This document shows positions 1 through 5,118 of a stretch of 5,118 nt of DNA, one piece after another. The stretch lies in contig CATVQN010000109.1 of the NCBI GenBank assembly GCA_958346135.1, positions 1 to 5,118 on the forward strand, read 5' to 3'. The number at the start of each line of letters is the position of its first letter. Position 1 is the stretch's first letter. Under the pieces are notes generated by a model. It did not search any database, was not told where the DNA came from, and saw nothing but the letters and a program-made list of their open reading frames with translations. The DNA is from an uncultured Eubacteriales bacterium (GTDB taxonomy: Bacteria > Bacillota > Clostridia > Monoglobales > Monoglobaceae). A program made the translations under genes and the position numbers.

Positions 1-50
1 CTACATTAACGGCTATCTAAATCAAGAAAACCGGGCTTTACTTCAGCATA

Positions 51-1097
51 TTAATCGCCACTGTTTTGTTTTCGATATTCAGCCGGTGCGATCTTCAAAA
101 CATCCCGAAAAGCTGTTGCAAACTTGCTCTGATTTTCATACCCGACCTGGTTGGCGATTTCCGCTATGGTTGCCTGTGTCTGCCGGAGCAGAATAGCAGC
201 CTGTTTAATTCGGTATTCTTTCATGTAGGTTCCGATGGGTTGTCCATAAATTCCCTTGAATGTATCTTTTAAAGTCGCAGTATTGATAAGATATTTTTTG
301 GAAAGCTCCTCAATCGTTGGCCGTTTCTGTAAATCGGAAATCAGCATTTTGTGAATCTCTTTTACAACCTCCACCTGGGGAGAAGTATAGATCTCACGTT
401 GCTTTTCTTTTTTTACATCGACCAAATACAAGAACAGAAGCAATTCTTGTACTTTAATCTGAAAATAAGGTTTTTGCAAACAATCCGGTACAGAGTAAAG
501 TTCGGAAAAGATATGCTCAATTTCGTCTTTCGCCCTCATAATGAAGCAGGCTCCGTCAGTGCAGAACTTTTCCTTAAATTGCAGAATGTCAATGCCGCTT
601 TCAGCCAATGTTCCCGGAGGATTCTTTGCCACAGCTTCCAAATTCAGCACAACGGAAATTCCACGGTAATGCTTGAGTGGGAAAGACATTTCCGATGCAC
701 AGTTATCCATTGTGTGGATGGATAAGTCACCCTCGCCCAGATAAAGACAGGAACCGCTGGGCAAGCGGCAGCCCTCACGCCCCTCTCGGCAATGGTTGAT
801 TTCCAGTATATTTTTATCAATATTTCCATCCCAATAACAGCCCGTTGCTTCAAAATCATTGTAAATAAGCTGTATGCCGGGATAGACCTGATAAACCGTC
901 ATAAGACCCAGGCCATCTGCACAATCCATTTTATAGACGGTACAATACCCGTCATTATCTTTCGGAATGACAGCAGATAACCCTTTTGACATGGTAATAG
1001 GGTTCTCGTCCATAACATTCCTTTCTGGTGTTCCAGAGTTATTTATTTGCTCTGCCAAAATCTTTCTGGCATCTTTTATTATATATTCTTTTCTCAT
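51..1097 (-). CDS. AraC-family transcriptional regulator, PchR-like
   Basis: This encodes a 348-residue DNA-binding regulator. The C-terminal ~100 residues form an AraC/XylS domain with two helix-turn-helix units: the first at about 261-282 (TIEELSKKYLINTATLKDTF), the second at about 309-331 (ATIAEIANQVGYENQSKFAT), followed by the conserved end FRDVLKIAPAEYRK (330-343). The N-terminal half, with NHCREGREGC (101-110), YLGEGDLSIH (119-128) and FPLKHYRGISV (139-149), resembles PchR-type regulators of siderophore and metal-uptake loci. It holds ten cysteines (52, 59, 87, 103, 110, 117, 133, 179, 184, 206), while the HTH half has none. The ATG at 1097 is preferred because GGAG lies nine bases upstream; an in-frame TTG at 1112 overlaps that site and is unlikely. 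The gene follows a terminator and has its own promoter. Its target may be this operon, itself, or genes left of the window. Family is certain; effector and target are not. Confidence 0.93.
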   Translation of the reverse strand: MRKEYIIKDARKILAEQINNSGTPERNVMDENPITMSKGLSAVIPKDNDGYCTVYKMDCADGLGLMTVYQVYPGIQLIYNDFEATGCYWDGNIDKNILEINHCREGREGCRLPSGSCLYLGEGDLSIHTMDNCASEMSFPLKHYRGISVVLNLEAVAKNPPGTLAESGIDILQFKEKFCTDGACFIMRAKDEIEHIFSELYSVPDCLQKPYFQIKVQELLLFLYLVDVKKEKQREIYTSPQVEVVKEIHKMLISDLQKRPTIEELSKKYLINTATLKDTFKGIYGQPIGTYMKEYRIKQAAILLRQTQATIAEIANQVGYENQSKFATAFRDVLKIAPAEYRKQNSGD

Positions 1098-1118
1098 TTT
1101 ATTCCGCTCCAATCAGCA

Positions 1119-1131
1119 GGATTTACAATCC
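1119..1131 (-). repeat. 13-base dyad at the AraC-gene transcription start
   Basis: The minus strand reads GGATTGTAAATCC, a perfect five-base inverted repeat with a three-base centre. It begins about one base after the predicted transcription start and lies 22 bases before the ATG. It could be an operator, for example for autoregulation, or a small hairpin in the leader. A dyad this short can also arise by chance. Confidence 0.35.
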
Positions 1132-1138
1132 AATTTGA

Positions 1139-1167
1139 ATTATATTACATCCCTGCCAACTGTGCAA
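1139..1167 (-). promoter_or_regulatory. Sigma-A-type promoter of the AraC-family gene
   Basis: On the minus strand a perfect TATAAT -10 lies at 1144-1139. A -35-like TTGCAC at 1167-1162 is separated from it by exactly 17 bases and matches the consensus only in its TTG. Transcription would start near 1132, about 35 bases before the ATG at 1097. The promoter lies directly after the operon terminator, so the regulator can be expressed separately from the transport genes. The weak -35 would fit a promoter that is low-level or helped by an activator. Confidence 0.65.
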
Positions 1168-1169
1168 AT

Positions 1170-1211
1170 GGAGAAAAGAAGCCGATGCCCTCCGTTCAGA
1201 AAGCATCGGCT
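1170..1211 (-). terminator. Rho-independent terminator of the MATE-feo operon
   Basis: On the minus strand AGCCGATGC (1211-1203) pairs perfectly with GCATCGGCT (1188-1180), giving a nine-base stem with a 14-base loop. It is followed by TCTTTTCTCC, a T-rich though not pure-T tail. It begins ten bases after the stop of the Cys-rich gene and ends just before the promoter of the AraC gene, the expected position for the end of the four-gene operon. Some read-through into the regulator is possible because the tail is interrupted by C. Confidence 0.85.
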
Positions 1212-1221
1212 GAACATCTAT

Positions 1222-1365
1222 TTATTTGCTGCAATATTCCTTGCCTACACAGCCGGAGCAGCTACCGCCGCAGCAGGAGCCGTTCTTGCGATCCTTTCGG
1301 ATTTTCCGAACAGCCCATACCGCATAGACCGCTACTCCCAAAACGATAATACCCGTAACAAGCAT
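1222..1365 (-). CDS. FeoB-associated Cys-rich membrane protein
   Basis: This small gene encodes 47 residues. It has one hydrophobic N-terminal helix (about 2-19), a basic stretch (R20, K21, R23, K24, R26, K27) and a Cys-rich tail with C31, C32, C36, C39 and C45. This is the build of the FeoB-associated Cys-rich membrane proteins (Pfam FeoB_associated), commonly encoded just after feoB in Firmicutes. By the positive-inside rule the Cys tail should face the cytoplasm, where it could bind Fe(II) or an Fe-S cluster or pass iron on from FeoB; this function is inferred. The start at 1365 is chosen because AAAGGAG lies eight bases upstream and the hydrophobic helix begins at this Met. The same frame extends upstream into feoB, but that extension has no family features. 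A terminator follows about ten bases after the stop. Some consider these proteins the Firmicutes counterpart of FeoC, without sequence homology. Confidence 0.9.
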   Translation of the reverse strand: MLVTGIIVLGVAVYAVWAVRKIRKDRKNGSCCGGSCSGCVGKEYCSK

Positions 1366-1381
1366 TTTATCCGCTCCTTTC

Positions 1382-3421
1382 TCAGATGAAAAGTCCGATA
1401 CGATAAACAATAAATGTGACAACCCAAGCCACAACCAACTGGAACAATGCCGATAAAAGCATCCAACGGGTGCTGCCTGATTCCTTACGGATCGTTGCCA
1501 AAGCTGCCGCACAGGGAATATAAAGCAGACAGAAAACCATCAGACAAAACGCATTAAGCTGTCCAAAGCCGGAAGCACTCAGGATGCCGACCAGCGTATC
1601 CATTCCTGCCCCGGAATTGATATTCGGAACACCAAACAGAACGGCGCAGCTGGACACCACAACTTCCTTTGCGGAGATACCAGCAATCAGCGCAACCGCA
1701 ATCTGCCAGAAGCCCAGACCAATCGGCGCAAAGAACGGCACCAGCCAATGACCCAAGATTGCCCCGAAACTGTCTGCCATTTCCGTGGTGTAACCCTGCG
1801 GCCCGAAGTTTAAGATCACCCACATCAGGATAGATGCCACAAAAATCGTAGTTCCCGCTTTGGTGAGGTAGTCCTTTACCTTTTCCCACACATAGATTGC
1901 CACGGTTCTGGAACTGGGGATTTTATATTCCGGCAGCTCGATCAGCAGATAGTTTTCCGACTTTCTGCGGTCGATCAGATGAATGACCGCAGCGACCAGG
2001 ATAGCGACCAGCAAGCCGATTAGGTACATGGAGTAGGCTACCAGCATGGCGTGTTCCTGAAAGAACATCTCTGCAAACAGGATATAGATTGGCAGACGGG
2101 CGCTGCAACTCATAAATGGTGTAATCAGCATGACTTTGAAGCGGTCACGCCGGTTCTCCAAAGCCCTGGACGCCATAATTGCCGGAACCGTACAGCCAAA
2201 GCCCAGTATCATGGGAATGAAAGCCCTACCGGATAAGCCCAGCTTACTCATAATACCCTCCATGACATAGGCGACACGGGCCATGTATCCGCTGTCCTCC
2301 AGGAATGCCAATGCCAGGAACAGGATAAAAATGTTTGGCAGAAAAGTGAGGATTCCACCTACACCGGCTACAATACCGTCCACCAGCAAGGAACGCAGCA
2401 TCTCGTTTACCCCGGCAGCGACTAAGCCATCGCTCAACAGTGCTGACAGGCTTTCAATGCCCATTTCAAAATATCCTTTCAGCCAGTCGCCAATGGTAAA
2501 CGTCAGGAAAAATACCACCGCCATGATACCAAGGAAAATCGGGATACCCCAAACCCGGTGGGTCAGTGCCCGATCTACTTTTTCAGTCAAGGCATCCTGC
2601 CGGTCTTTATTTACCAATACTTCCCTGATGATCTCCTGGATAAAATCGTACTTCTCATTGATGATGTCCGATTCATAGTTCCGGTCGATCACATCCGGGA
2701 GGCTTACCGGATAGCGTTCGGAGATTTCCTTATCCTGCTCCAACAGCTTAATTGCGTGCCACCGGTAATTCGTTAGGTTCGGATATTTCCGTTTCAGTTC
2801 CGCCATAATAAGGTCAATCTTGTCCTCAATAGCGTCGCTGTAAACCATCGCATATTCTGAATGATGGTCGTGCCGGTGCTTTGGCTTGTATTTGTGGTGA
2901 TGAATCAAGCACTCCGGGTCTTTGCAGTCCTTGTGATGTGCCGCTGCGTGAAGAAGCACATCCAGGCCGATTCGCTTTCTGGCTGAAACCGGAATGACCG
3001 GGATGCCCAGCATTTCCGGCAGTCTGTGTGTGTCAATTTCCATGCCACGCTTCTCCACAATATCCATCATGTTTAACGCCAGCACGACCGGCTTGCCCAG
3101 CTCCAAAAGCTGCAAAGTCAAGTATAAGTTTCGCTCCAGAGCGGAAGCGTCCGCAACATCAATAATCACATCGACTTCATCACTTAGTATGAACTGCCTG
3201 GATACCTGTTCCTCCATCGTGTAGGAGGTCAGGCTGTATGTGCCGGGAAGATCAACCAGACGAATATTCAAATCATGGTCTTTAATGGCACCCTCTACTT
3301 TTTCAACCGTAACTCCCGGCCAGTTCGCCACTTTTAAGTTTGCGCCGGTATACGCATTAAAAAGCGTAGTCTTTCCGCAGTTCGGATTTCCGATGAAGCC
3401 TATTGTCAAGTTTTCTCTCAT
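1382..3421 (-). CDS. feoB: FeoB, ferrous iron permease with N-terminal GTPase
   Basis: FeoB is the inner-membrane Fe(II) importer; this copy has 679 residues, at the short end of the usual 680-780. The cytosolic G domain shows G1 GNPNCGKT (11-18), the G2 threonine in PGVT (35-38), G3 DLPG (57-60), G4 NMMD (117-120) and G5 SAR (146-148). A His/Cys-rich stretch (158-188) precedes the helical GDI-like region (about 190-285). The membrane part starts near 291 and has two Gate regions, with GFGCTVPAIMASRAL (407-421), MSCSARLPIY (437-446) and GISAKEVVVSS (581-591). C410, C439, C592 and C637 lie in or near the transport core. The frame is intact to its C-terminal helix (653-679). The start is six bases past the feoA stop and has only a weak GTGGGG-type site, so translation is probably coupled to feoA. 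Identity is secure. Confidence 0.97.
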   Translation of the reverse strand: MRENLTIGFIGNPNCGKTTLFNAYTGANLKVANWPGVTVEKVEGAIKDHDLNIRLVDLPGTYSLTSYTMEEQVSRQFILSDEVDVIIDVADASALERNLYLTLQLLELGKPVVLALNMMDIVEKRGMEIDTHRLPEMLGIPVIPVSARKRIGLDVLLHAAAHHKDCKDPECLIHHHKYKPKHRHDHHSEYAMVYSDAIEDKIDLIMAELKRKYPNLTNYRWHAIKLLEQDKEISERYPVSLPDVIDRNYESDIINEKYDFIQEIIREVLVNKDRQDALTEKVDRALTHRVWGIPIFLGIMAVVFFLTFTIGDWLKGYFEMGIESLSALLSDGLVAAGVNEMLRSLLVDGIVAGVGGILTFLPNIFILFLALAFLEDSGYMARVAYVMEGIMSKLGLSGRAFIPMILGFGCTVPAIMASRALENRRDRFKVMLITPFMSCSARLPIYILFAEMFFQEHAMLVAYSMYLIGLLVAILVAAVIHLIDRRKSENYLLIELPEYKIPSSRTVAIYVWEKVKDYLTKAGTTIFVASILMWVILNFGPQGYTTEMADSFGAILGHWLVPFFAPIGLGFWQIAVALIAGISAKEVVVSSCAVLFGVPNINSGAGMDTLVGILSASGFGQLNAFCLMVFCLLYIPCAAALATIRKESGSTRWMLLSALFQLVVAWVVTFIVYRIGLFI

Positions 3422-3427
3422 CGGAAT

Positions 3428-3643
3428 TTACCCCACTAAAATATTTTTGGTGATATTGCGCCCAAGAGCAAACCGTGTTCCTCTCACCTTGACGATCAGA
3501 ACACCGTGGCTTTTGCTGTTCAGAACGGCAACGGAAGTCCCACGGGTCATGCCCAGGGCTTCCAGCCGCTTTTCCATATTGGTGGGCAGCTCAATATCTG
3601 AAACTTTGTAGTTATTTCCTATCTTTCCATCGCAGAGGTACAT
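3428..3643 (-). CDS. feoA: FeoA, ferrous iron transport accessory protein
   Basis: This encodes a 71-residue cytoplasmic protein with a single FeoA domain, a small SH3-like beta barrel. In Feo systems FeoA is needed for, or modulates, FeoB-dependent Fe(II) uptake, probably by contacting the FeoB cytosolic part. The recognisable signature is KRLEALGMTRGTSVAVLN (about 25-42), followed by GVLIVKVRGTRFALGRNI (47-64), close to the textbook FeoA pattern. The size is typical for a stand-alone FeoA. The start at 3643 is supported by AAGGAGG seven bases upstream. That site overlaps the stop of the MATE gene, and feoB begins seven bases after the feoA stop. Only one feoA copy is present, whereas some clostridial feo operons carry two. 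One Cys (C4) lies near the N-terminus with no known role. Identity is secure. Confidence 0.95.
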   Translation of the reverse strand: MYLCDGKIGNNYKVSDIELPTNMEKRLEALGMTRGTSVAVLNSKSHGVLIVKVRGTRFALGRNITKNILVG

Positions 3644-3650
3644 ATACGGC

Positions 3651-3658
3651 CCTCCTTA
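3651..3658 (-). promoter_or_regulatory. feoA ribosome binding site merged with MATE stop codon
   Basis: The minus strand reads TAAGGAGG: the TAA that ends the MATE gene shares two bases with the AAGGAGG site for feoA, seven bases before the feoA ATG. A ribosome terminating on the MATE gene therefore stands on the feoA site. This shows that the two genes share a transcript and suggests coupled translation. It also fixes the feoA start. Confidence 0.85.
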
Positions 3659-5029
3659 TCGCTTTACGCTGGAAGTCGCCGGCATCTTGCCAAACTCATA
3701 CAGCATCATGGAAATCGTGATAACGACGAGGATCGCATCGGTCAGCGCAATCGCCAGCCACACGCCACGGATGCCCATGCCGCCGATCATCGGCAGAATG
3801 ACGCAAAGCGGGATAAACAGGATAATCTGACGGAACAGCACCAGCCAGGTCGCCTTATTTGCCTTGCCCAAGGACTGGAACAAAGTTACGGCAATCAAGA
3901 AGCTACCTTGCAGGATATAGGTGCTGAACATGATACGGAAGTTCGTGGCTCCCGATGCGGCGATACCCGGTGTTGTTAAGAACATAGACAAAATCTTTTC
4001 CGGGAACAGCTCCACCGGAATGTAGAATACCAGTGACAGTAACGTAGCGGCAATGATAAACACCTTTGTCAGCTTCTTTACACGGTCATAATCCTTTGCG
4101 CCGTAGTTCGTACCGGCGGCAGGCTGGAAGCCCTGGCTGATACCCCAAAGAGGAACAAAAGAGAAGTTCCAGAACCGGAGTGCTGCTCCCAAAAGAAGCT
4201 GGGAGGTTTCGCCGCCATAGTTGGATGCCACACGATAAATTACAGTCTGCTGTACCAGCGTCAGGATCTGCATCAACAGAGCAGATACGCCGACCGAAAG
4301 AACCTGCGGGAGCAGCGTGCCGTCGATGCGGATGCGTCCGATTTTCACGTTTGGGCTTTTCTTCTTGAAATACCACAGGGTAACAGCGGCCTGGATAAAC
4401 TGGGAAAGGACGGTCGCATAAGCAGCGGCCTCAATGCCCATGCCATAGGGATTTAAGATCGTAATAAAAATCGGGTCGAGAATGATGTTAAGGATTGCAC
4501 CGCTGGCGATGATGGTCATTGCTTTTTTAAGCTGCCCCTCACCACGGATTACCATGTTTGCACTCTGGAAGAAGTTTACGAACAGAGAACCGGCAAACAC
4601 GATCCGCAGATATTTTTCAGCATAGTTCAGAATATTGTCGCTTGCACCGGCCAGGGACAGAAGCTGACGGGTAAACGTCATGCCGATCACTGTGTATATC
4701 ACCGACAGCAGAAGAACCATAGCAACCAGGTTGCCCATGATCTTTTTGACGGTGTTTTCGTCCTTTTTGCCAATGGCACGGGACAGCACCGAAGCGGAAC
4801 CCACGCCCAGCATAGCGGCTGAACCAGCGTTGATTAAGGTAAACGGATAGGATACAGAAACGGCTCCCATCTGCACGTCGCCCACCAACTGGCCGACAAA
4901 GATGGAATCCATCATGTTGTAAAGCCCGACAACCACCATGCCCAGGACAGCAGGGATGCTCAGTTCCAGCATGAGAGGCCAGGGACTTTTCGTTAAAAGT
5001 TTTGTTCTTGTGTCAAGTGCCTGTTTCAT
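3656..5029 (-). CDS. MATE family efflux transporter (MepA/DinF-like)
   Basis: This gene encodes a multidrug and toxic compound extrusion (MATE) protein of 457 residues, within the usual 440-480. Such inner-membrane antiporters export organic cations or other small molecules using a Na+ or H+ gradient; the substrate cannot be read from sequence. The protein is hydrophobic throughout, consistent with 12 membrane helices in two MatE domains (about 20-180 and 240-405). Family hallmarks are the first helix with PAVLGMVVVGLYNMMDSIFVG (about 26-46), IRGEGQLKKAM (161-171), the loop NIILDPIFI (181-189), and GFQPAAGTNYGAK (300-312). The ATG at 5029 is preferred, nine bases after AGGAGG. A GTG directly upstream at 5032 (spacing six) would add one residue. 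The stop codon lies within the feoA ribosome binding site, so the pump is co-transcribed with the iron genes. Family assignment is firm; a role in iron or metallophore handling is inference only. Confidence 0.95.
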   Translation of the reverse strand: MKQALDTRTKLLTKSPWPLMLELSIPAVLGMVVVGLYNMMDSIFVGQLVGDVQMGAVSVSYPFTLINAGSAAMLGVGSASVLSRAIGKKDENTVKKIMGNLVAMVLLLSVIYTVIGMTFTRQLLSLAGASDNILNYAEKYLRIVFAGSLFVNFFQSANMVIRGEGQLKKAMTIIASGAILNIILDPIFITILNPYGMGIEAAAYATVLSQFIQAAVTLWYFKKKSPNVKIGRIRIDGTLLPQVLSVGVSALLMQILTLVQQTVIYRVASNYGGETSQLLLGAALRFWNFSFVPLWGISQGFQPAAGTNYGAKDYDRVKKLTKVFIIAATLLSLVFYIPVELFPEKILSMFLTTPGIAASGATNFRIMFSTYILQGSFLIAVTLFQSLGKANKATWLVLFRQIILFIPLCVILPMIGGMGIRGVWLAIALTDAILVVITISMMLYEFGKMPATSSVKR

Positions 5030-5038
5030 CACTTATTT

Positions 5039-5044
5039 CCTCCT
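5039..5044 (-). promoter_or_regulatory. Ribosome binding site of the MATE gene
   Basis: A consensus AGGAGG on the minus strand lies six bases before a GTG (5032) and nine bases before the adjacent ATG (5029). Both distances are workable. ATG is preferred because it is the stronger initiation codon. The choice changes the protein by only one residue. Confidence 0.8.
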
Positions 5045-5078
5045 GATCTTCATTCATTAGCCACATCTAACCACCTAA

Positions 5079-5107
5079 AGTATATAAAATTAGGGCTTTT
5101 TTGTACG
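5079..5107 (-). promoter_or_regulatory. Candidate promoter of the MATE-feo operon (weak)
   Basis: The minus strand has TATACT (5084-5079), a good -10 element in an AT-rich stretch. A -35-like CGTACA lies 17 bases upstream (5107-5102) and matches TTGACA at only three positions. Transcription would start near 5072, about 43 bases before the MATE ATG. A CCTAA/TTAGG inverted repeat (5094-5090 and 5078-5074) brackets the -10 and could be a regulator site. I see no convincing Fur or DtxR consensus. The window ends at 5118, so an upstream gene reading into this operon cannot be excluded. Confidence 0.35.
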
Positions 5108-5118
5108 CTCCTAATTGC

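Noticed and set aside
10..50. Possible terminator after the AraC gene around AAAGCCCGGTTTTC on the minus strand.
   Set aside because: No stem longer than the GC core can be built, and the following sequence is not a clear T run. The true end of the transcript may lie outside the window.
2..196. A plus-strand frame open from the left edge for 64 codons, starting with the protein-like stretch YINGYLNQENRALLQHIN.
   Set aside because: About three quarters of it lies antisense to the conserved HTH end of the AraC gene, it has no start in the window, and the residues over the overlap do not resemble a known family. Only bases 1-50 lie outside the regulator, too few to support a convergent gene. 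Sequence left of the window would decide.
1098..1112. TTG start for the AraC gene at 1112.
   Set aside because: The TTG and next codon form the TTGGAG that serves as ribosome binding site for the ATG at 1097; no separate site precedes the TTG.
1366..1512. A longer N-terminus for the Cys-rich protein in the same frame, reaching into feoB.
   Set aside because: It overlaps the end of feoB in another frame, while the inner ATG at 1365 has a strong ribosome binding site and begins the transmembrane helix.
351..2776. Several plus-strand open frames opposite the AraC gene and feoB.
   Set aside because: They lie antisense to well-conserved coding sequence, lack ribosome binding sites, and show no domain features, so they are shadow frames.
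5074..5101. Possible plus-strand terminator: CCTAA/TTAGG stem followed by GCTTTTTT.
   Set aside because: The stem is only five bases and AT-rich, and no plus-strand gene ends here. The inverted repeat is better noted as a possible operator.

Overview
The window looks like part of a Firmicutes genome, most plausibly a gut-type clostridium (Lachnospiraceae or Oscillospiraceae-like). This is inferred from strong AGGAGG-type ribosome binding sites, tight gene packing, moderate base composition, and a Feo system made of a short stand-alone FeoA, FeoB and a tiny Cys-rich FeoB-associated membrane protein, an arrangement typical of Firmicutes. No marker gene fixes the species. Every supported gene is on the minus strand, so transcription runs from high to low coordinates.

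Layout in transcription order: (1) 5118-5033, an AT-rich leader with a weak candidate promoter and a strong ribosome binding site. (2) 5029-3656, a MATE-family cation-coupled efflux transporter. (3) 3643-3428, FeoA. (4) 3421-1382, FeoB, the GTPase-coupled ferrous iron permease. (5) 1365-1222, the small FeoB-associated Cys-rich membrane protein. (6) 1211-1170, a rho-independent terminator. (7) 1167-1139, a promoter with a perfect TATAAT -10. (8) 1097-51, an AraC-family regulator with a PchR-like sensory half. Bases 1-50 hold no gene I can support.

The MATE, feoA, feoB and Cys-rich genes are separated by only 12, 6 and 16 bases. The MATE stop codon lies inside the feoA ribosome binding site, and the only clear terminator follows the Cys-rich gene, so these four are very likely one operon. 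FeoA and the Cys-rich protein probably act as accessory factors of FeoB in Fe(II) import. The MATE pump exports an unknown substrate in the same transcription unit. The AraC gene sits behind the terminator with its own promoter. Its sensory half carries ten cysteines and resembles regulators of siderophore or metal-uptake loci, so control of this operon, or of genes beyond the left edge, is a reasonable but unproven inference.

The individual genes belong to known families. I see no convincing new molecular system. The points most worth a second look are the efflux pump embedded in the iron-import operon, the His/Cys-rich insert in FeoB, the Cys-rich sensor of the AraC protein, and small dyads near the two candidate promoters.
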